Origin: JACXVD01 sp020446665
GTDB taxonomy: Bacteria; Pseudomonadota; Alphaproteobacteria; Sphingomonadales; Sphingomonadaceae
Length of the DNA: 64,000 nucleotides
Direction: 5' to 3'
Assembly: GCA_041396905.1 (NCBI GenBank)
Contig: JAWKXQ010000001.1
Location: 186,001-250,000 of the forward strand
The notes under the pieces were generated by a model, which was not told the origin of the DNA, did no database searches, and saw nothing but the letters and a program-made list of their open reading frames with translations. A program made the translations under genes and the position numbers. How positions within the stretch are numbered: position 1 is the first letter of the stretch; each line of letters opens with the position of its first letter. This document shows positions 44,182-53,294 of the stretch, one piece after another.

Positions 44182-45687
44182 ATGGACATGCTCTTCGATC
44201 CGATTGCAAATTATGCCCGCTCCACGCCGGCACGGCTGGCCGTGGAAGACATGGCCGACGGCCGCCGCTGGAACTGGCGCGAGCTGCATCAGGCGGTGGA
44301 CCGGCTGGCGGCCTGGCTTGTCGAAGAGTTCGGCCCCAACAGCGGCGCCCGGATCGCAACGCTGACGAAGAACTGCGCCGAAATGGTCGTGCTGCGATAT
44401 GCGGCTGTCCGTGGCGGCTGCATCTTCGTGCCGTTCAACTGGCGCCTCGCCAGCGCCGAGATCGAAGCACTGGCACAGGATGCAGAGCCTGCTGTCGTGT
44501 TCCCGCAGGCAGGCTTCACCGCGCCAGCCGCGGCGCAGCGCGTGATCCCCATCGAGCAGATGCTGCAACTGGGGGAAGCGGGTTCCGCACCGCCCGCCGA
44601 CGCGCGGCGGCGGTTCGACGAGACATCCTGCCTGCTCTACACCTCGGGCACCAGCGGGCGGCCCAAAGGGGTGATGCTGTCGGAATTCAACGCCTTCTGG
44701 GGCGCAACCGGCTTCATCCTCGGCAATGATGTGTCGATGCATTCGCGCTTCCTGTGCGACATGCCTTTGTTCCATACGGCGGGGTTGCATGCTGCCTGCC
44801 GCACGCCGATCCAGGCGGGGGCGAGCGTCTATGTCACCCCCGGTTTTGACCCGCAGCTCACGCTGGAGCGGCTGTCAGACCCGGAGCTGGGCATCACCCA
44901 TTATTTCTCCGTTCCGCAAATGGCGGCCACGCTTTGGAATCAGCCGAGTTTCGACGCTGAAAAGCTGCGCAATATAAGGGTCTGGGCGATTGGCGGTGCA
45001 CCCAATCCCAAGGCGCAGAGCGAACGCTTCGTAGCCGCCGGTGTCCGCATTGGCGAAGGTTTCGGCATGTCCGAAACGGGTTCGAATTTCGGTATGCCGG
45101 TCAGCGATCCGGAAACATTGCTGGCCAAGGCCGGGTCATGCGGCCTGCCGTGGATGACGATCGAGCCCAAGATCGCCGACGAAGACGGCACACCGCTGCC
45201 CGATGGCGAAACCGGCGAATTGTGGCTGCGCGGCCCCAGCGTGGCGCTGGGATACTGGAACCAGCCGGAACTGACTGCGACCGCGTTTCCCGATGGCTGG
45301 TTCCGCACCGGCGATGCCGCGATGCGCGATGCCGACGGTTTTTATTACATCATGGACCGCAAGAAGGACATGTACATCTCCGGTGGCGAAAATGTCTATC
45401 CGGCGGAGGTGGAGGCAGCGCTGGCGGAACTGCCCGAAGTGGCCGAAGCGGCGATTGTCGGTGTGCCGGACGAACGCTGGGGTGAAGTGGGCAGGGCCTA
45501 TGTCATCGCGGCACCGGGCAAGAGCATCACCGCCGAACAAGTGATCGCCCATTGCACGGCTCGTCTGGCCAAGTTCAAAGTGCCCAAGACTGCCGTCATC
45601 ACCGATCAGATCCAGCGCACGGCCAGCGGCAAGGTGCAAAATCACGTGCTGCGCGCAAGGGCGCTGGAGGAACTCGGCCTGTCCTGA
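44182..45687 (+). CDS. fcs: Hydroxycinnamate (feruloyl/p-coumaroyl)-CoA ligase
   Basis: 501 residues of the AMP-forming ligase family. P-loop YTSGTSGRPKG is at 153-163; GEGFGMSETGSN is the A5-like motif; GWFRTGDAAMRDADGFYYI and DRKKDMYISGGENVYPAEVE form the hinge and C-terminal lobe, with the final lysine in TASGKVQN. Sequence alone supports a general acyl-CoA ligase; the specific substrate is inferred from the cotranscribed hydratase-lyase and the divergent MarR gene. It ends seven bases from the convergent lipoprotein gene. Confidence 0.85.
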   Translation: MDMLFDPIANYARSTPARLAVEDMADGRRWNWRELHQAVDRLAAWLVEEFGPNSGARIATLTKNCAEMVVLRYAAVRGGCIFVPFNWRLASAEIEALAQDAEPAVVFPQAGFTAPAAAQRVIPIEQMLQLGEAGSAPPADARRRFDETSCLLYTSGTSGRPKGVMLSEFNAFWGATGFILGNDVSMHSRFLCDMPLFHTAGLHAACRTPIQAGASVYVTPGFDPQLTLERLSDPELGITHYFSVPQMAATLWNQPSFDAEKLRNIRVWAIGGAPNPKAQSERFVAAGVRIGEGFGMSETGSNFGMPVSDPETLLAKAGSCGLPWMTIEPKIADEDGTPLPDGETGELWLRGPSVALGYWNQPELTATAFPDGWFRTGDAAMRDADGFYYIMDRKKDMYISGGENVYPAEVEAALAELPEVAEAAIVGVPDERWGEVGRAYVIAAPGKSITAEQVIAHCTARLAKFKVPKTAVITDQIQRTASGKVQNHVLRARALEELGLS

Positions 45688-45693
45688 GCGGAC

Positions 45694-46272
45694 TTACTCG
45701 ATCACAAGGAAATAGCGCACCGGCTGCGCGCCGGGGTTGCTGACGGTGATGGAATAGCGGCTGCTATAGGCCGGGGTCCAGCGGCAGTTGCGCGGATTTC
45801 CGGGGTCCGGCGCGCAGACATTGCGTTCGCGCTGGTCTTCGATCCGCACAGTAAGCGCTGCCTTGCTCTTGCCTGATAGCGATACGCTGGCTTTCTTGCC
45901 GCCTTCAAACAGCTGATTGGTGGAGAGGGTAGCACCCGGTTTCAGCACGCCGCTGCGATAGGCCGGGCCGAGCAGGCGCCCCCGCAATGGTGGGCGGCGA
46001 TCATCCGGCAGAGCAGTGGACCATTGCGTGACGAGATCGGCTTCGCCTTCCGCAGGCTTCAACCCCAGCCGCCGCAGCACCAGCACAGCCCGTTCATGGC
46101 GCGCTTCGTCCACCCCTTCGCTATCTGCGGCAATGGCAAATAGCCGCGCCGCCGTTTCCGCGCGGTCTTCCCCCATATATTCGCTGGCGGAAAGCTCTGT
46201 CGCTGGCTCCTGCGATGTGGCGCATGCAGGCAGAGCGAGACAGGCGAGAATTGGCAGGATTATGTGTCGCAT
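45694..46272 (-). CDS. Hypothetical lipoprotein (192 aa)
   Basis: A lipoprotein signal MRHIILPILACLALPAC gives a lipidated Cys17. The mature part is soluble, with a helical region around residues 30-75 (EDRAETAARLFAIAADSEG) and a beta-rich C terminus (YSSRYSITVSNPGAQPVRYF) that reads like an Ig-like or pre-peptidase-type sandwich. The family is not recognised. It starts within the stop of the histidine kinase gene (TGATG), so it is the third gene of that operon and may be the kinase's output or sensor partner; that is inference. Confidence 0.72.
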   Translation of the reverse strand: MRHIILPILACLALPACATSQEPATELSASEYMGEDRAETAARLFAIAADSEGVDEARHERAVLVLRRLGLKPAEGEADLVTQWSTALPDDRRPPLRGRLLGPAYRSGVLKPGATLSTNQLFEGGKKASVSLSGKSKAALTVRIEDQRERNVCAPDPGNPRNCRWTPAYSSRYSITVSNPGAQPVRYFLVIE

Positions 46273-47600
46273 CAGATTGGCTCCACCATGAAATGGGCTC
46301 CTTTCGCGCTTTCCGCGAGAACCAGCCGCAAGCCATGACGTTCGGCGATTGCGCGGGCGAGGGCAAGCCCCAGCCCGTGGCCGCTGGCATCGCCATTATC
46401 CGCCCGCACGAAGCGGTCGAAAATGCGGTCCTGCCTTTCCGGCGTAATTCCGGGACCATCATCGCGCACGTGAATATGCGGGCCGGGCTCCAGTTCCAGC
46501 CAGATTGTGCCGCCTCGCGGAACATATTTGATCGCATTGTCGAACAGATTGGAGAGCAGGCGGCTGATCTGCATCGGTTCGGCCTCGAAGGAAATACCGG
46601 GCGTGATCCGTGTTTCGAAGGTCAGGCCAGCATCCTCGAAACTGCCTTCATACAATTCGGCAAGTTGTTCGACCAATTGGGAAAGGTCGATCACTTCCAG
46701 CCCGGCACGATCACCCCTGCGCGCTTCGTTGGAGGCGATGTCGAGCAGCGAATCGAGCAGGCTGGCGACCCCGCGAATGTCACCGCGCGCCTGTGACAGC
46801 GGGCCTGCACCATCCGGTTCGGGTTTTTCCGTCAGTGCCTTCACCAGCTTCTGATCGAGATGCATCAGCGGAGTGCGGATTTCATGCGCGACATTGTCCG
46901 ACATATGCTTGTGCATTCGCAGCAGGCGGGTTTGCCGGGCCAGTGTGCCGGCACTGTTGGCGGCCAGCATGTCAATCTCGTCGGGCTGGTCGGGCAGGCG
47001 CTGCAGCTGGTCCAGCTGACTTTCCCCCGGATCGCTGAACAGCGCGTTGATATGCGCCACGCGCTGCGCGAGCGAGCCGCTGGTCGTGCGCGCAATCCAC
47101 CAGACCGCCAGCACGACCATCAGGCCAGCGGCGAAGAAAATGGCCAGCACCTGCCATTGGGCGGCCCTGTCAGCGGCATATTCACGGGCCACCAGCAGAT
47201 CGAGATTTTCATCCAGCCGCGCAGACCGGGCATAGACCGGTTTGCCGCCGGGCAAAGTGATAAAGCCGCGCTGCGAAGTGGCCGGATTCAGCTGCGGCCA
47301 GCTGGCAATATCACCTGCCAGCGTCTTGCCGCTTTCAGCCAGCAGATAATGCGTCTTGCGCCCTTCCAGCTCTTCCACGGCAAAGCGGTCTTCCAGCCGC
47401 GCCAGCAATTCAGCCCGGCCGCCACTGGCGTAAATATCGACCAGCCCCGCCACATCGGTTGCAGTATTTTCTTCCAGTGACCGGCGCATGGCCTGTTCCA
47501 GCGTCGCCCAGGTCACGCCGCCCAGCAGCAACACGGCCAGCACCGCGACCAGGATCGCGTTGCGGGCCAGACGGGCAAAGATGGAGCGGGTCAGGGGCAT
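46272..47600 (-). CDS. Sensor histidine kinase
   Basis: 442 residues. Membrane helices lie at about 13-33 and 148-170 around a periplasmic sensor of about 115 residues, followed by HAMP. The HisKA domain carries the phospho-acceptor H239 in NVAHEIRTPLMHLD, and the ATPase domain has LLSNLFDNAIKYV (N box), DDGPGITPE (G1) and GHGLGLALARAIAERHG (G2). It is a standard class-I kinase and appears intact. The response-regulator gene just upstream (18 bases) is frameshifted, which makes the pathway's function doubtful unless the indels are errors. Confidence 0.92.
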   Translation of the reverse strand: MPLTRSIFARLARNAILVAVLAVLLLGGVTWATLEQAMRRSLEENTATDVAGLVDIYASGGRAELLARLEDRFAVEELEGRKTHYLLAESGKTLAGDIASWPQLNPATSQRGFITLPGGKPVYARSARLDENLDLLVAREYAADRAAQWQVLAIFFAAGLMVVLAVWWIARTTSGSLAQRVAHINALFSDPGESQLDQLQRLPDQPDEIDMLAANSAGTLARQTRLLRMHKHMSDNVAHEIRTPLMHLDQKLVKALTEKPEPDGAGPLSQARGDIRGVASLLDSLLDIASNEARRGDRAGLEVIDLSQLVEQLAELYEGSFEDAGLTFETRITPGISFEAEPMQISRLLSNLFDNAIKYVPRGGTIWLELEPGPHIHVRDDGPGITPERQDRIFDRFVRADNGDASGHGLGLALARAIAERHGLRLVLAESAKGAHFMVEPI

Positions 47601-47618
47601 GGCAGCCGGCTATCGCCT

Positions 47619-48349
47619 CTATTCGCCACGTGTCAGGCGGTAGCCTGCGCCCCAGATCGTCTCCAGCGCGGGCTTGTCAAAGCCATCTTCCAGCTTGCGG
47701 CGCAAACGGCCGATGTTCACGTCCACCACATTGGTCTGGGGATCGAAATTCATTTTCCACACATCGCGCAGCAGCATTTCGCGGGTTACCGTTTCGCCAG
47801 CATTTTCCATGAAATAACGGAACAGTTCGAATTCCTTGGGGCTGAGCGCAATATGCTTGCCGCCGCGAAAGGCGAGTGCGCGCCTTCACATGGCATTCAA
47901 ACGCGCCGAACAGGATCACGGCCCTTGCGCCTGCCCGCTGGCGCGCGATGCAGGGCACGTACCCGGGCGACCAGTTCCTGAGGCTCATAGGGTTTGCCGA
48001 GGTAATCATCGACGCCTGCATCCAGCCCTTCGATCCGGTTTTCGCTGCGGGCCAGCGCCGACAGCATCAGCACCGGCACATCCAGCCCGGCCGCGCGCAG
48101 CCGTTCCACGATCTGCAGCCCTCCCATGTCGGGCAGCATCCGGTCGAGGATGATGACGTCGAAATTCTGCATCCCGGCACGGCGCAGGCCAGCTTCGCCG
48201 GTGGCTTCCCAGATCACCTGTACGCCAAGCGTTGCGGCCAGATCAATCACGGCCCTCGCTGCTTGCGCGTCATCCTCGACATAGAGGATTTCAAGACCTT
48301 CCGAAGACGGTTTTGCCATGATGGCTTGCTGCCCCTGCGCCTGTTGCAT
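47619..48349 (-). pseudogene. OmpR-family response regulator with two frameshifts
   Basis: The receiver domain (YVEDDAQAARAV, phospho-Asp in VIILDRMLPDMGG, Lys in DDYLGKPYEP) runs in one frame and stops at 47897. The linker GAFECHVKART continues in a second frame, and the DNA-binding domain (ALSPKEFELFRYF, then NVVDVNIGRLRRKLEDG and WGAGYRLTRGE) in a third. Repair needs two indels: one between about 47897 and 47935, the other near 47875-47885. Each step is an extra base (or two lost). All parts match the OmpR family, so decay is slight; sequencing error is possible. I start at 48349 (MQQAQGQ); 48319 is an alternative. Confidence 0.8.
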
Positions 48350-48457
48350 GCCACTTTCCCCGTGTTGCACTCCGGAATCCCGGAATTTCAAGGAAAAAGC
48401 ACTAGGGCAGGGGGTGGGTAAAGTCCCGTTACAATCCTTGTTAGGTTGTGTGCCAGG

Positions 48458-49021
48458 TTAGAGCTTTCCGAATTTGCCTTCGTAGGCGGCCATATCATCC
48501 TCGGCCAGCAGCCGGGCCTGTTCCACCCAATTATCGCGCCGGATACGGCCTTCGAAACGGCCAAGCTGGGCGTCGATCCGGTCAATATCGGCATCGCTCC
48601 AGGCTGCAATCTGTTCGAATTGCGTCACATCCAGCGACTTGAGCAGTTCCACCAGCTTGGGGCCGACACCCTTGATGCGGGTGAGATCATCGGCGGATTC
48701 TTCCTGCACCGTATGCGTCGCCGCTGCGGCGGCATGTTCCAGCTGTTCGTCCTCCACAGCTGCTGCAACGGCTGCGCCAACCCCGGCGAGCCCTTCGGGC
48801 ACTGCGGGCGGGACAGGCACGCTCTCCTTGCGGACAGCGGGCGGCGCATCAATCAGCGCCTGATTGCGGGCAGCCCGGTCTGCCCCTTCGTCCAGCGTAT
48901 CGCCCTTGGTGGTTTCCACCCGCGTGCGCCGTGTCGCGACAAAGACGAACCATGCCACTGCGATCCCGATCAGCAGGGCGACAAGGAAAATCGGCCAGTT
49001 TGCTTGCAGCAATTCGCTCAC
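48458..49021 (-). CDS. Membrane-anchored helix-hairpin-helix protein
   Basis: 187 residues from a GTG start. One N-terminal membrane helix (IFLVALLIGIAVAWFVFVA) is followed by a variable acidic/Ala-rich linker. The C-terminal domain has DDLTRIKGVGPKLVELL and GRIRRDNWVEQARLLAEDD, the predicted helix-hairpin-helix fold seen in many alphaproteobacterial envelope proteins. Function unknown; the HhH could bind nucleic acid or protein. It overlaps the stop of a 42-residue membrane protein (GTGA) and follows an OmpA-domain gene, forming a three-gene operon. Confidence 0.8.
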   Translation of the reverse strand: MSELLQANWPIFLVALLIGIAVAWFVFVATRRTRVETTKGDTLDEGADRAARNQALIDAPPAVRKESVPVPPAVPEGLAGVGAAVAAAVEDEQLEHAAAAATHTVQEESADDLTRIKGVGPKLVELLKSLDVTQFEQIAAWSDADIDRIDAQLGRFEGRIRRDNWVEQARLLAEDDMAAYEGKFGKL

Positions 49022-49146
49022 TCTTCAGGTCCTTCCTGATCCATCACGCTTTCGTCGATCTGGCGGCCCCACAGGGCCCAGCCAATACCGATACCTATGG
49101 CATAGGTCACCAGCGCCAATACAAGAATTTCTGCCCAGATCGCCAT
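49018..49146 (-). CDS. Small membrane protein (42 aa) between OmpA and HhH genes
   Basis: MAIWAEILVLALVTYAIGIG then IGWALWGRQIDES to a Glu-rich end: one membrane helix of about 24 residues and an acidic cytoplasmic or periplasmic tail. It is tightly packed: its ATG lies three bases after the OmpA-family stop and its stop overlaps the GTG of the next gene. The packing, hydrophobic profile and clean frame support a real gene of unknown function. Confidence 0.7.
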   Translation of the reverse strand: MAIWAEILVLALVTYAIGIGIGWALWGRQIDESVMDQEGPEE

Positions 49147-49149
49147 GGT

Positions 49150-49890
49150 CTATCTCGGCCCCGGCGTGTCAACGGGGGTGGGTTCCAGCGGCACGGTGGC
49201 GATCACGGAAAATTCGATCCGGCGATTGGCCGGATCTGTCGGGTCCAGCCCTTCCACGGGCTGGCTGGAGCCAACCCCGGTGGCGCGCAGCCCGTCTGCC
49301 GGGATGCCGCGATTGATCAGCGCACGGCGGATCGCATCGGCGCGATCCCGCGACAGCGCCAGATTGCCCGGTTCCGGGCCGGAACTGTCCGTATGGCCGG
49401 TGATGGCAATGATGCTGCCAAGGCAGGGGCGCAAAGCCGCCGCTACTTCATTCACAAGTTCCCGGCTGCCAATTTCGATATCGGAAGAGGATTCCTCAAA
49501 CCGGATCGTCCGGGCGCGCAGCAGCGCTTCGACGTCTTCCTGACAATGCAAGGGCGTGAAACCGGCCTTGGCCGATAGCACCCGCATCGTTCCATCGGCC
49601 CAGTGCACGCCGCCCACACCGGGCACAGCGGCCACGGCCTTGGCCACGCGGTCGCGGGTTGTTTCGTCCAGTTCTGCATCGCCGGACAGCAGCGGATGGC
49701 GGGTGGGAGACCCGGCATAGGCGTAGAAGCGGGCCGTTACTCCTTTGCCGCCCGCTTCAGCGATGGCCACAGCGGCTCTGGCGGAGAGCTCTTCTGCCAT
49801 GGGGGTGTCATTGCGCTCAGCGCCGATCAGCGCCACGATGGCGGTCAGCAAGGCACCGGCAAGTATGGCGATGTGAGGGCGGACGAGCAT
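49150..49890 (-). CDS. OmpA-family envelope protein
   Basis: 246 residues. An N-terminal hydrophobic segment (PHIAILAGALLTAIVALIG) acts as anchor or signal. A BON-like middle (RVAKAVAAVPGVGGVHW) precedes a C-terminal OmpA domain with TGHTDSSGPEPGNLALSRDRA and NRRIEFSVIA, the peptidoglycan-binding core with its Asp and Arg. It should tie the envelope to peptidoglycan. First gene of the operon with the 42-aa protein and the HhH protein. Confidence 0.85.
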   Translation of the reverse strand: MLVRPHIAILAGALLTAIVALIGAERNDTPMAEELSARAAVAIAEAGGKGVTARFYAYAGSPTRHPLLSGDAELDETTRDRVAKAVAAVPGVGGVHWADGTMRVLSAKAGFTPLHCQEDVEALLRARTIRFEESSSDIEIGSRELVNEVAAALRPCLGSIIAITGHTDSSGPEPGNLALSRDRADAIRRALINRGIPADGLRATGVGSSQPVEGLDPTDPANRRIEFSVIATVPLEPTPVDTPGPR

Positions 49891-49931
49891 ATGCTGCCCA
49901 TACCGCCCCCGCTGCTCAAGTCAAAGACCTG

Positions 49932-51611
49932 TCAGTTCTGGCGCATGCTGCCCGCCAGACCCGTCAGCTGGATGAATTCCTGCCGCCAGAAATCCTCCTG
50001 CTTGCCTGCCAGTCGCTGAATATCGCCATAGCTGAAATCACCCAGCATCGGATCGCCGCGCAGTTTCTGGCCATAGGCGGCGACCGCAGCGGCGAAGGCG
50101 AAATCGCCGGTCGGCAGGCGCGGATTGGCGAGGCGGCTGGCGGGCACGACAAAGTCGATCAGTTTCGACGTGTCACCATCGGGCAGCTTGTAGCGCAGCT
50201 TCACATGCGCGGCCTCGCTGGCCTTGGCAGCGGCGGCGGCAGTGGGCGTGCCTTCATAGCGGCGCGGCGAAATCCAGCCCTTGGTCCCGACCGGCACGAT
50301 TTCGTAGATTGCAGTGACCTGATGCCCGGCGCCAATATCACCGGCATCGACCTTGTCATTGTCGAAATCCTCCTCGCGCAGGGCCCGGTTTTCATAGCCG
50401 ATCAGGCGATACTGGCTGACGACAGCCGGATTGAATTCGACCTGGATTTTCACATCCTTGGCGATGGTGAAGAGCGTGGACTGCATCTGGTCGCCCAGCA
50501 CTTTCTTCGCTTCCATCGCGCTGTCGATATAGGCGTAATTGCCATTACCCTTGTCCGCGATCTGTTCCATCATCGCTTCGTTGTAATTGCCCGTGCCAAA
50601 GCCGAGCGTGGTCAGCGTGATGCCCGTATCGCGGCGTTGCTCGATCATCTCGATCAGCGCATCATTGCTGGTCTGGCCAACATTGAAATCGCCATCAGTG
50701 GCCAGGATCACACGGTTGACGCCGCCCTTGATGAAATTGTCTTCCGCCACCTGATAGGCGAGCTTCAGGCCTGCGCCGCCCGCGGTGGAGCCACCGGCAT
50801 TGAGCTGGTCGAGCGCCGCGCGGATCTTGCGTGGGTCATTGGTCGGTTCCAGCACCAGCCCGGCAGCCCCGGCATAGACAACGATGGATACGCGATCCTT
50901 GCTCGTCAGTTCGCCTGCCATTTGCGATAGCGCGGCCTTGACCAGCGGCAGCTTGTCCTGGCTACCCATCGAACCGGAAACGTCGAGCAGGAAGACAAGG
51001 TTTGCCGGGGGCCGTTCAGACCGGTCCAGATCATAGCCGCGCAGGCCAATCCGCAGCAGCTGCGTATCCGCATTCCACGGGCTGCGCGCGACATCGGCGG
51101 TAACGGTAAAGGGCGTGCTGCGATCTTCCGGCGCGGGATAGGCATAGCGGAAATAGTTGATCATCTCCTCTGTGCGCACGGCGTCTTTCGGAGGCAGGCG
51201 TCCGCCATTCAGGAAGCGTCTGGAATTGGCATAGGACCCGGTATCCACATCGACCGAGAAGGTGGAAACCGGCTCGGTCGCGGTCAGCTTGACCGGGGAA
51301 ACGTCCTCACCCTCATAGCGTTCGCGCTCAGGATCCTGCGCCACCACGACCGGCGGGATATAGGATGGGGAGGGGGAAGCCATGCGCGTCATCTCCTGCG
51401 CTGGCGCACCGGCAATCATCGGAGGCGGGGGCGGAGGCGGAGGTGGAGGAGGCGGTGGAGGTGGAGAAGGCGGTGCGATATCCGCCGTGGTCACGCGATC
51501 CTGCGGCTTGGTGCTGGTAACCCCGTCCTGCTGTGAGGCACATGCGGCCAACAGCACCACATGGGCAGAGACGATGCCAGTGAAGATCGTGCATTTCCTG
51601 ATTCTGGCCAT
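49932..51611 (-). CDS. VWA-domain lipoprotein (YfbK family)
   Basis: 559 residues. Lipobox LLAAC near residue 23, then an unusual proline run (about 15 consecutive Pro) near residues 48-64, then the YfbK N-terminal domain (DVDTGSYANSRRFLNGGRLP). The VWA domain has an intact MIDAS-type FLLDVSGSMGS and ILATDGDFNVG, and a DUF3520-type C-terminal domain ends the protein. It is an envelope protein of unknown role. I start at 51611 (MARIRKC) because GGAGG lies eight bases upstream; the frame extends to 51689. Confidence 0.87.
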   Translation of the reverse strand: MARIRKCTIFTGIVSAHVVLLAACASQQDGVTSTKPQDRVTTADIAPPSPPPPPPPPPPPPPPPMIAGAPAQEMTRMASPSPSYIPPVVVAQDPERERYEGEDVSPVKLTATEPVSTFSVDVDTGSYANSRRFLNGGRLPPKDAVRTEEMINYFRYAYPAPEDRSTPFTVTADVARSPWNADTQLLRIGLRGYDLDRSERPPANLVFLLDVSGSMGSQDKLPLVKAALSQMAGELTSKDRVSIVVYAGAAGLVLEPTNDPRKIRAALDQLNAGGSTAGGAGLKLAYQVAEDNFIKGGVNRVILATDGDFNVGQTSNDALIEMIEQRRDTGITLTTLGFGTGNYNEAMMEQIADKGNGNYAYIDSAMEAKKVLGDQMQSTLFTIAKDVKIQVEFNPAVVSQYRLIGYENRALREEDFDNDKVDAGDIGAGHQVTAIYEIVPVGTKGWISPRRYEGTPTAAAAAKASEAAHVKLRYKLPDGDTSKLIDFVVPASRLANPRLPTGDFAFAAAVAAYGQKLRGDPMLGDFSYGDIQRLAGKQEDFWRQEFIQLTGLAGSMRQN

Positions 51612-51672
51612 GGCCGTTCCCTCCTCCTGATATGGCATCGCATCCTCCCTTTTGCATGTGAATGGATGCTGA

Positions 51673-51700
51673 ATGATATAATGTATCATTTGAGAGTCAA
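51673..51700 (-). promoter_or_regulatory. Promoter of the VWA lipoprotein gene
   Basis: On the minus strand TTGACT (51700-51695), a 16-base spacer and TATCAT (51678-51673) match the sigma70 pattern. The spacer and -10 share the inverted repeat ATGATA/TATCAT. It lies about 62 bases before the ATG at 51611, in the 174-base gap between the VWA and flippase genes. Confidence 0.5.
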
Positions 51701-51785
51701 GCAGGGGCAGGCGATGCGCCCGCTAGCGTCAACCGGCGATGGAGGGGGGATGCGGCCTGGCGCCGCTGGACAAATTCCCCGCGAC

Positions 51786-53294
51786 CTAAGCCGCGTCCTC
51801 GTCTTTCGGCCCCATATTCTTGCGGAACAACACGCGGTCTTCCGGGCCGAATCCCTTGTGCCAGATCACCCAGCCATAGGTGAGCAGGATCGCAGGGATG
51901 CCGAACAACAGCTCGGCCCATTCGGGCAGCCAGGTCGCGGCATAGCCGACCACCACGGCTGGCCCCGCAGCCCAGATCAGCGCCCAGCGCCAGTTATTGA
52001 CCCGATGGCCCAGGATGCGCGAGAGCAGCCACGCCTTGACCAGCGAGGCCGCGCCCAGTGCCAGCATCAGCGCCATGGCCGCCGCCGCCGCCTTGTACGG
52101 CTCGCCATAGCCCAGCCGCTGCACCAGCAGGATCAGCGCAACGGTCAGCGCCGCCTGCAGCGCGATTGTGCCGATGGAAATGGCCAGATTCCGCTTGCGC
52201 GCAACATAGACCAGCGCCGCTTCGGAAACGACCGCCGTCGCCGCCACGACCTCTGCCGCCAGCAGGAAGGCCAGCGCGCCGGTGCCGCCCACGAAATTCG
52301 GGCCGATCAGCCCCATCACCCCTTCGCCCGGTACACCCAGCGCCAGCGCGATCCCGGCCTGCATGGCGACAATCCAGAAACCGACCTGCGCCACCTGTCT
52401 GGCAATCGCGCCATAATCCTTGAGCTTCAGATTCTTGGTAATCACCGGGCCGAGGATCGGCTCGAAACTGGTCTTGAGCTTTTGTGGCAGGCTCGCGACC
52501 TGCTGCGCCATGTAGTAAATGCCCACGGCCGCAGGTGCCGCGAAGAAGCCGAGGATGAAGATATCCAGCCGCCGCGTGCCCCATTCAATCGCATCGGCCG
52601 TCGCCAGCGGTAAAGCCTTTGCGGTCATCTTGCTCATGGCAATGGGGTGGGGACGCCAGCCACGTGGCAGACCATAGGAACGCAGAAACGGCCACAGCGC
52701 CGCCAGCATCCCGGCATAGATGGAAGCCAGATAGGCAAGCCCCAGCCCGGCATCATGGCGCTTGTCAGGCAATGTGTAGAACAACACGCCAGCCATGATC
52801 GAGATCGTCCACGGTTCCACCACGGCGCGCGCACGGACGGTGGCGGCAATGTCATAGCGATAGGCCTGCGCGGCAAGCAGGATTTCCGTCAGCGCATAGG
52901 CGGGGATAGCCAGCACCAGCCATCTATCCAGCGGATCGTTCATCCCGTTGGGGAACATCGGCGTCGGGAAGAACCACAGCGCCGTGCCAACGATTGCGGA
53001 GAAGAGGACCGCCAGCAGCATCCCGTCAAAGACAAGATTGGCCGGATGTTCCTCCTCGCCTTCGGTCAGGCGCTGGGCCAGTCCGCGCTTCTCCCCCATC
53101 GAGCAAATCAGGGCGAGCAATTCGATCACGACCAGCGCAGAGGCATAGCGGCCCACAGCGTCCTCGCCATAGAGACGCCCGGCAATGAACAGGAAAGGCA
53201 GACGCGCCAGCAGCCGCAACAGGAAACCGAAGAAATTCGTCCTCCCGCCCTTGGCCAGTGCGGCGATGTCGCCTTGCTGTTCAGCACTGCTCAC
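51786..53294 (-). CDS. Polysaccharide flippase (oligosaccharide/LPS exporter family)
   Basis: 502 residues with about 12-14 hydrophobic segments and the early NFFGFLLRLLARLPFLFIAG and GEDAVGRYASALVVIEL blocks typical of Wzx/MATE-like polysaccharide transporters. The middle has RRLDIFILGFFAAPAAVGIYYMAQQ. It should flip lipid-linked oligosaccharide across the inner membrane. It is 33 kb from the XrtA cluster, which lacks a flippase in its visible part, so a link is possible but unproven. The GTG start overlaps the gpsA stop. Confidence 0.85.
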   Translation of the reverse strand: MSSAEQQGDIAALAKGGRTNFFGFLLRLLARLPFLFIAGRLYGEDAVGRYASALVVIELLALICSMGEKRGLAQRLTEGEEEHPANLVFDGMLLAVLFSAIVGTALWFFPTPMFPNGMNDPLDRWLVLAIPAYALTEILLAAQAYRYDIAATVRARAVVEPWTISIMAGVLFYTLPDKRHDAGLGLAYLASIYAGMLAALWPFLRSYGLPRGWRPHPIAMSKMTAKALPLATADAIEWGTRRLDIFILGFFAAPAAVGIYYMAQQVASLPQKLKTSFEPILGPVITKNLKLKDYGAIARQVAQVGFWIVAMQAGIALALGVPGEGVMGLIGPNFVGGTGALAFLLAAEVVAATAVVSEAALVYVARKRNLAISIGTIALQAALTVALILLVQRLGYGEPYKAAAAAMALMLALGAASLVKAWLLSRILGHRVNNWRWALIWAAGPAVVVGYAATWLPEWAELLFGIPAILLTYGWVIWHKGFGPEDRVLFRKNMGPKDEDAA

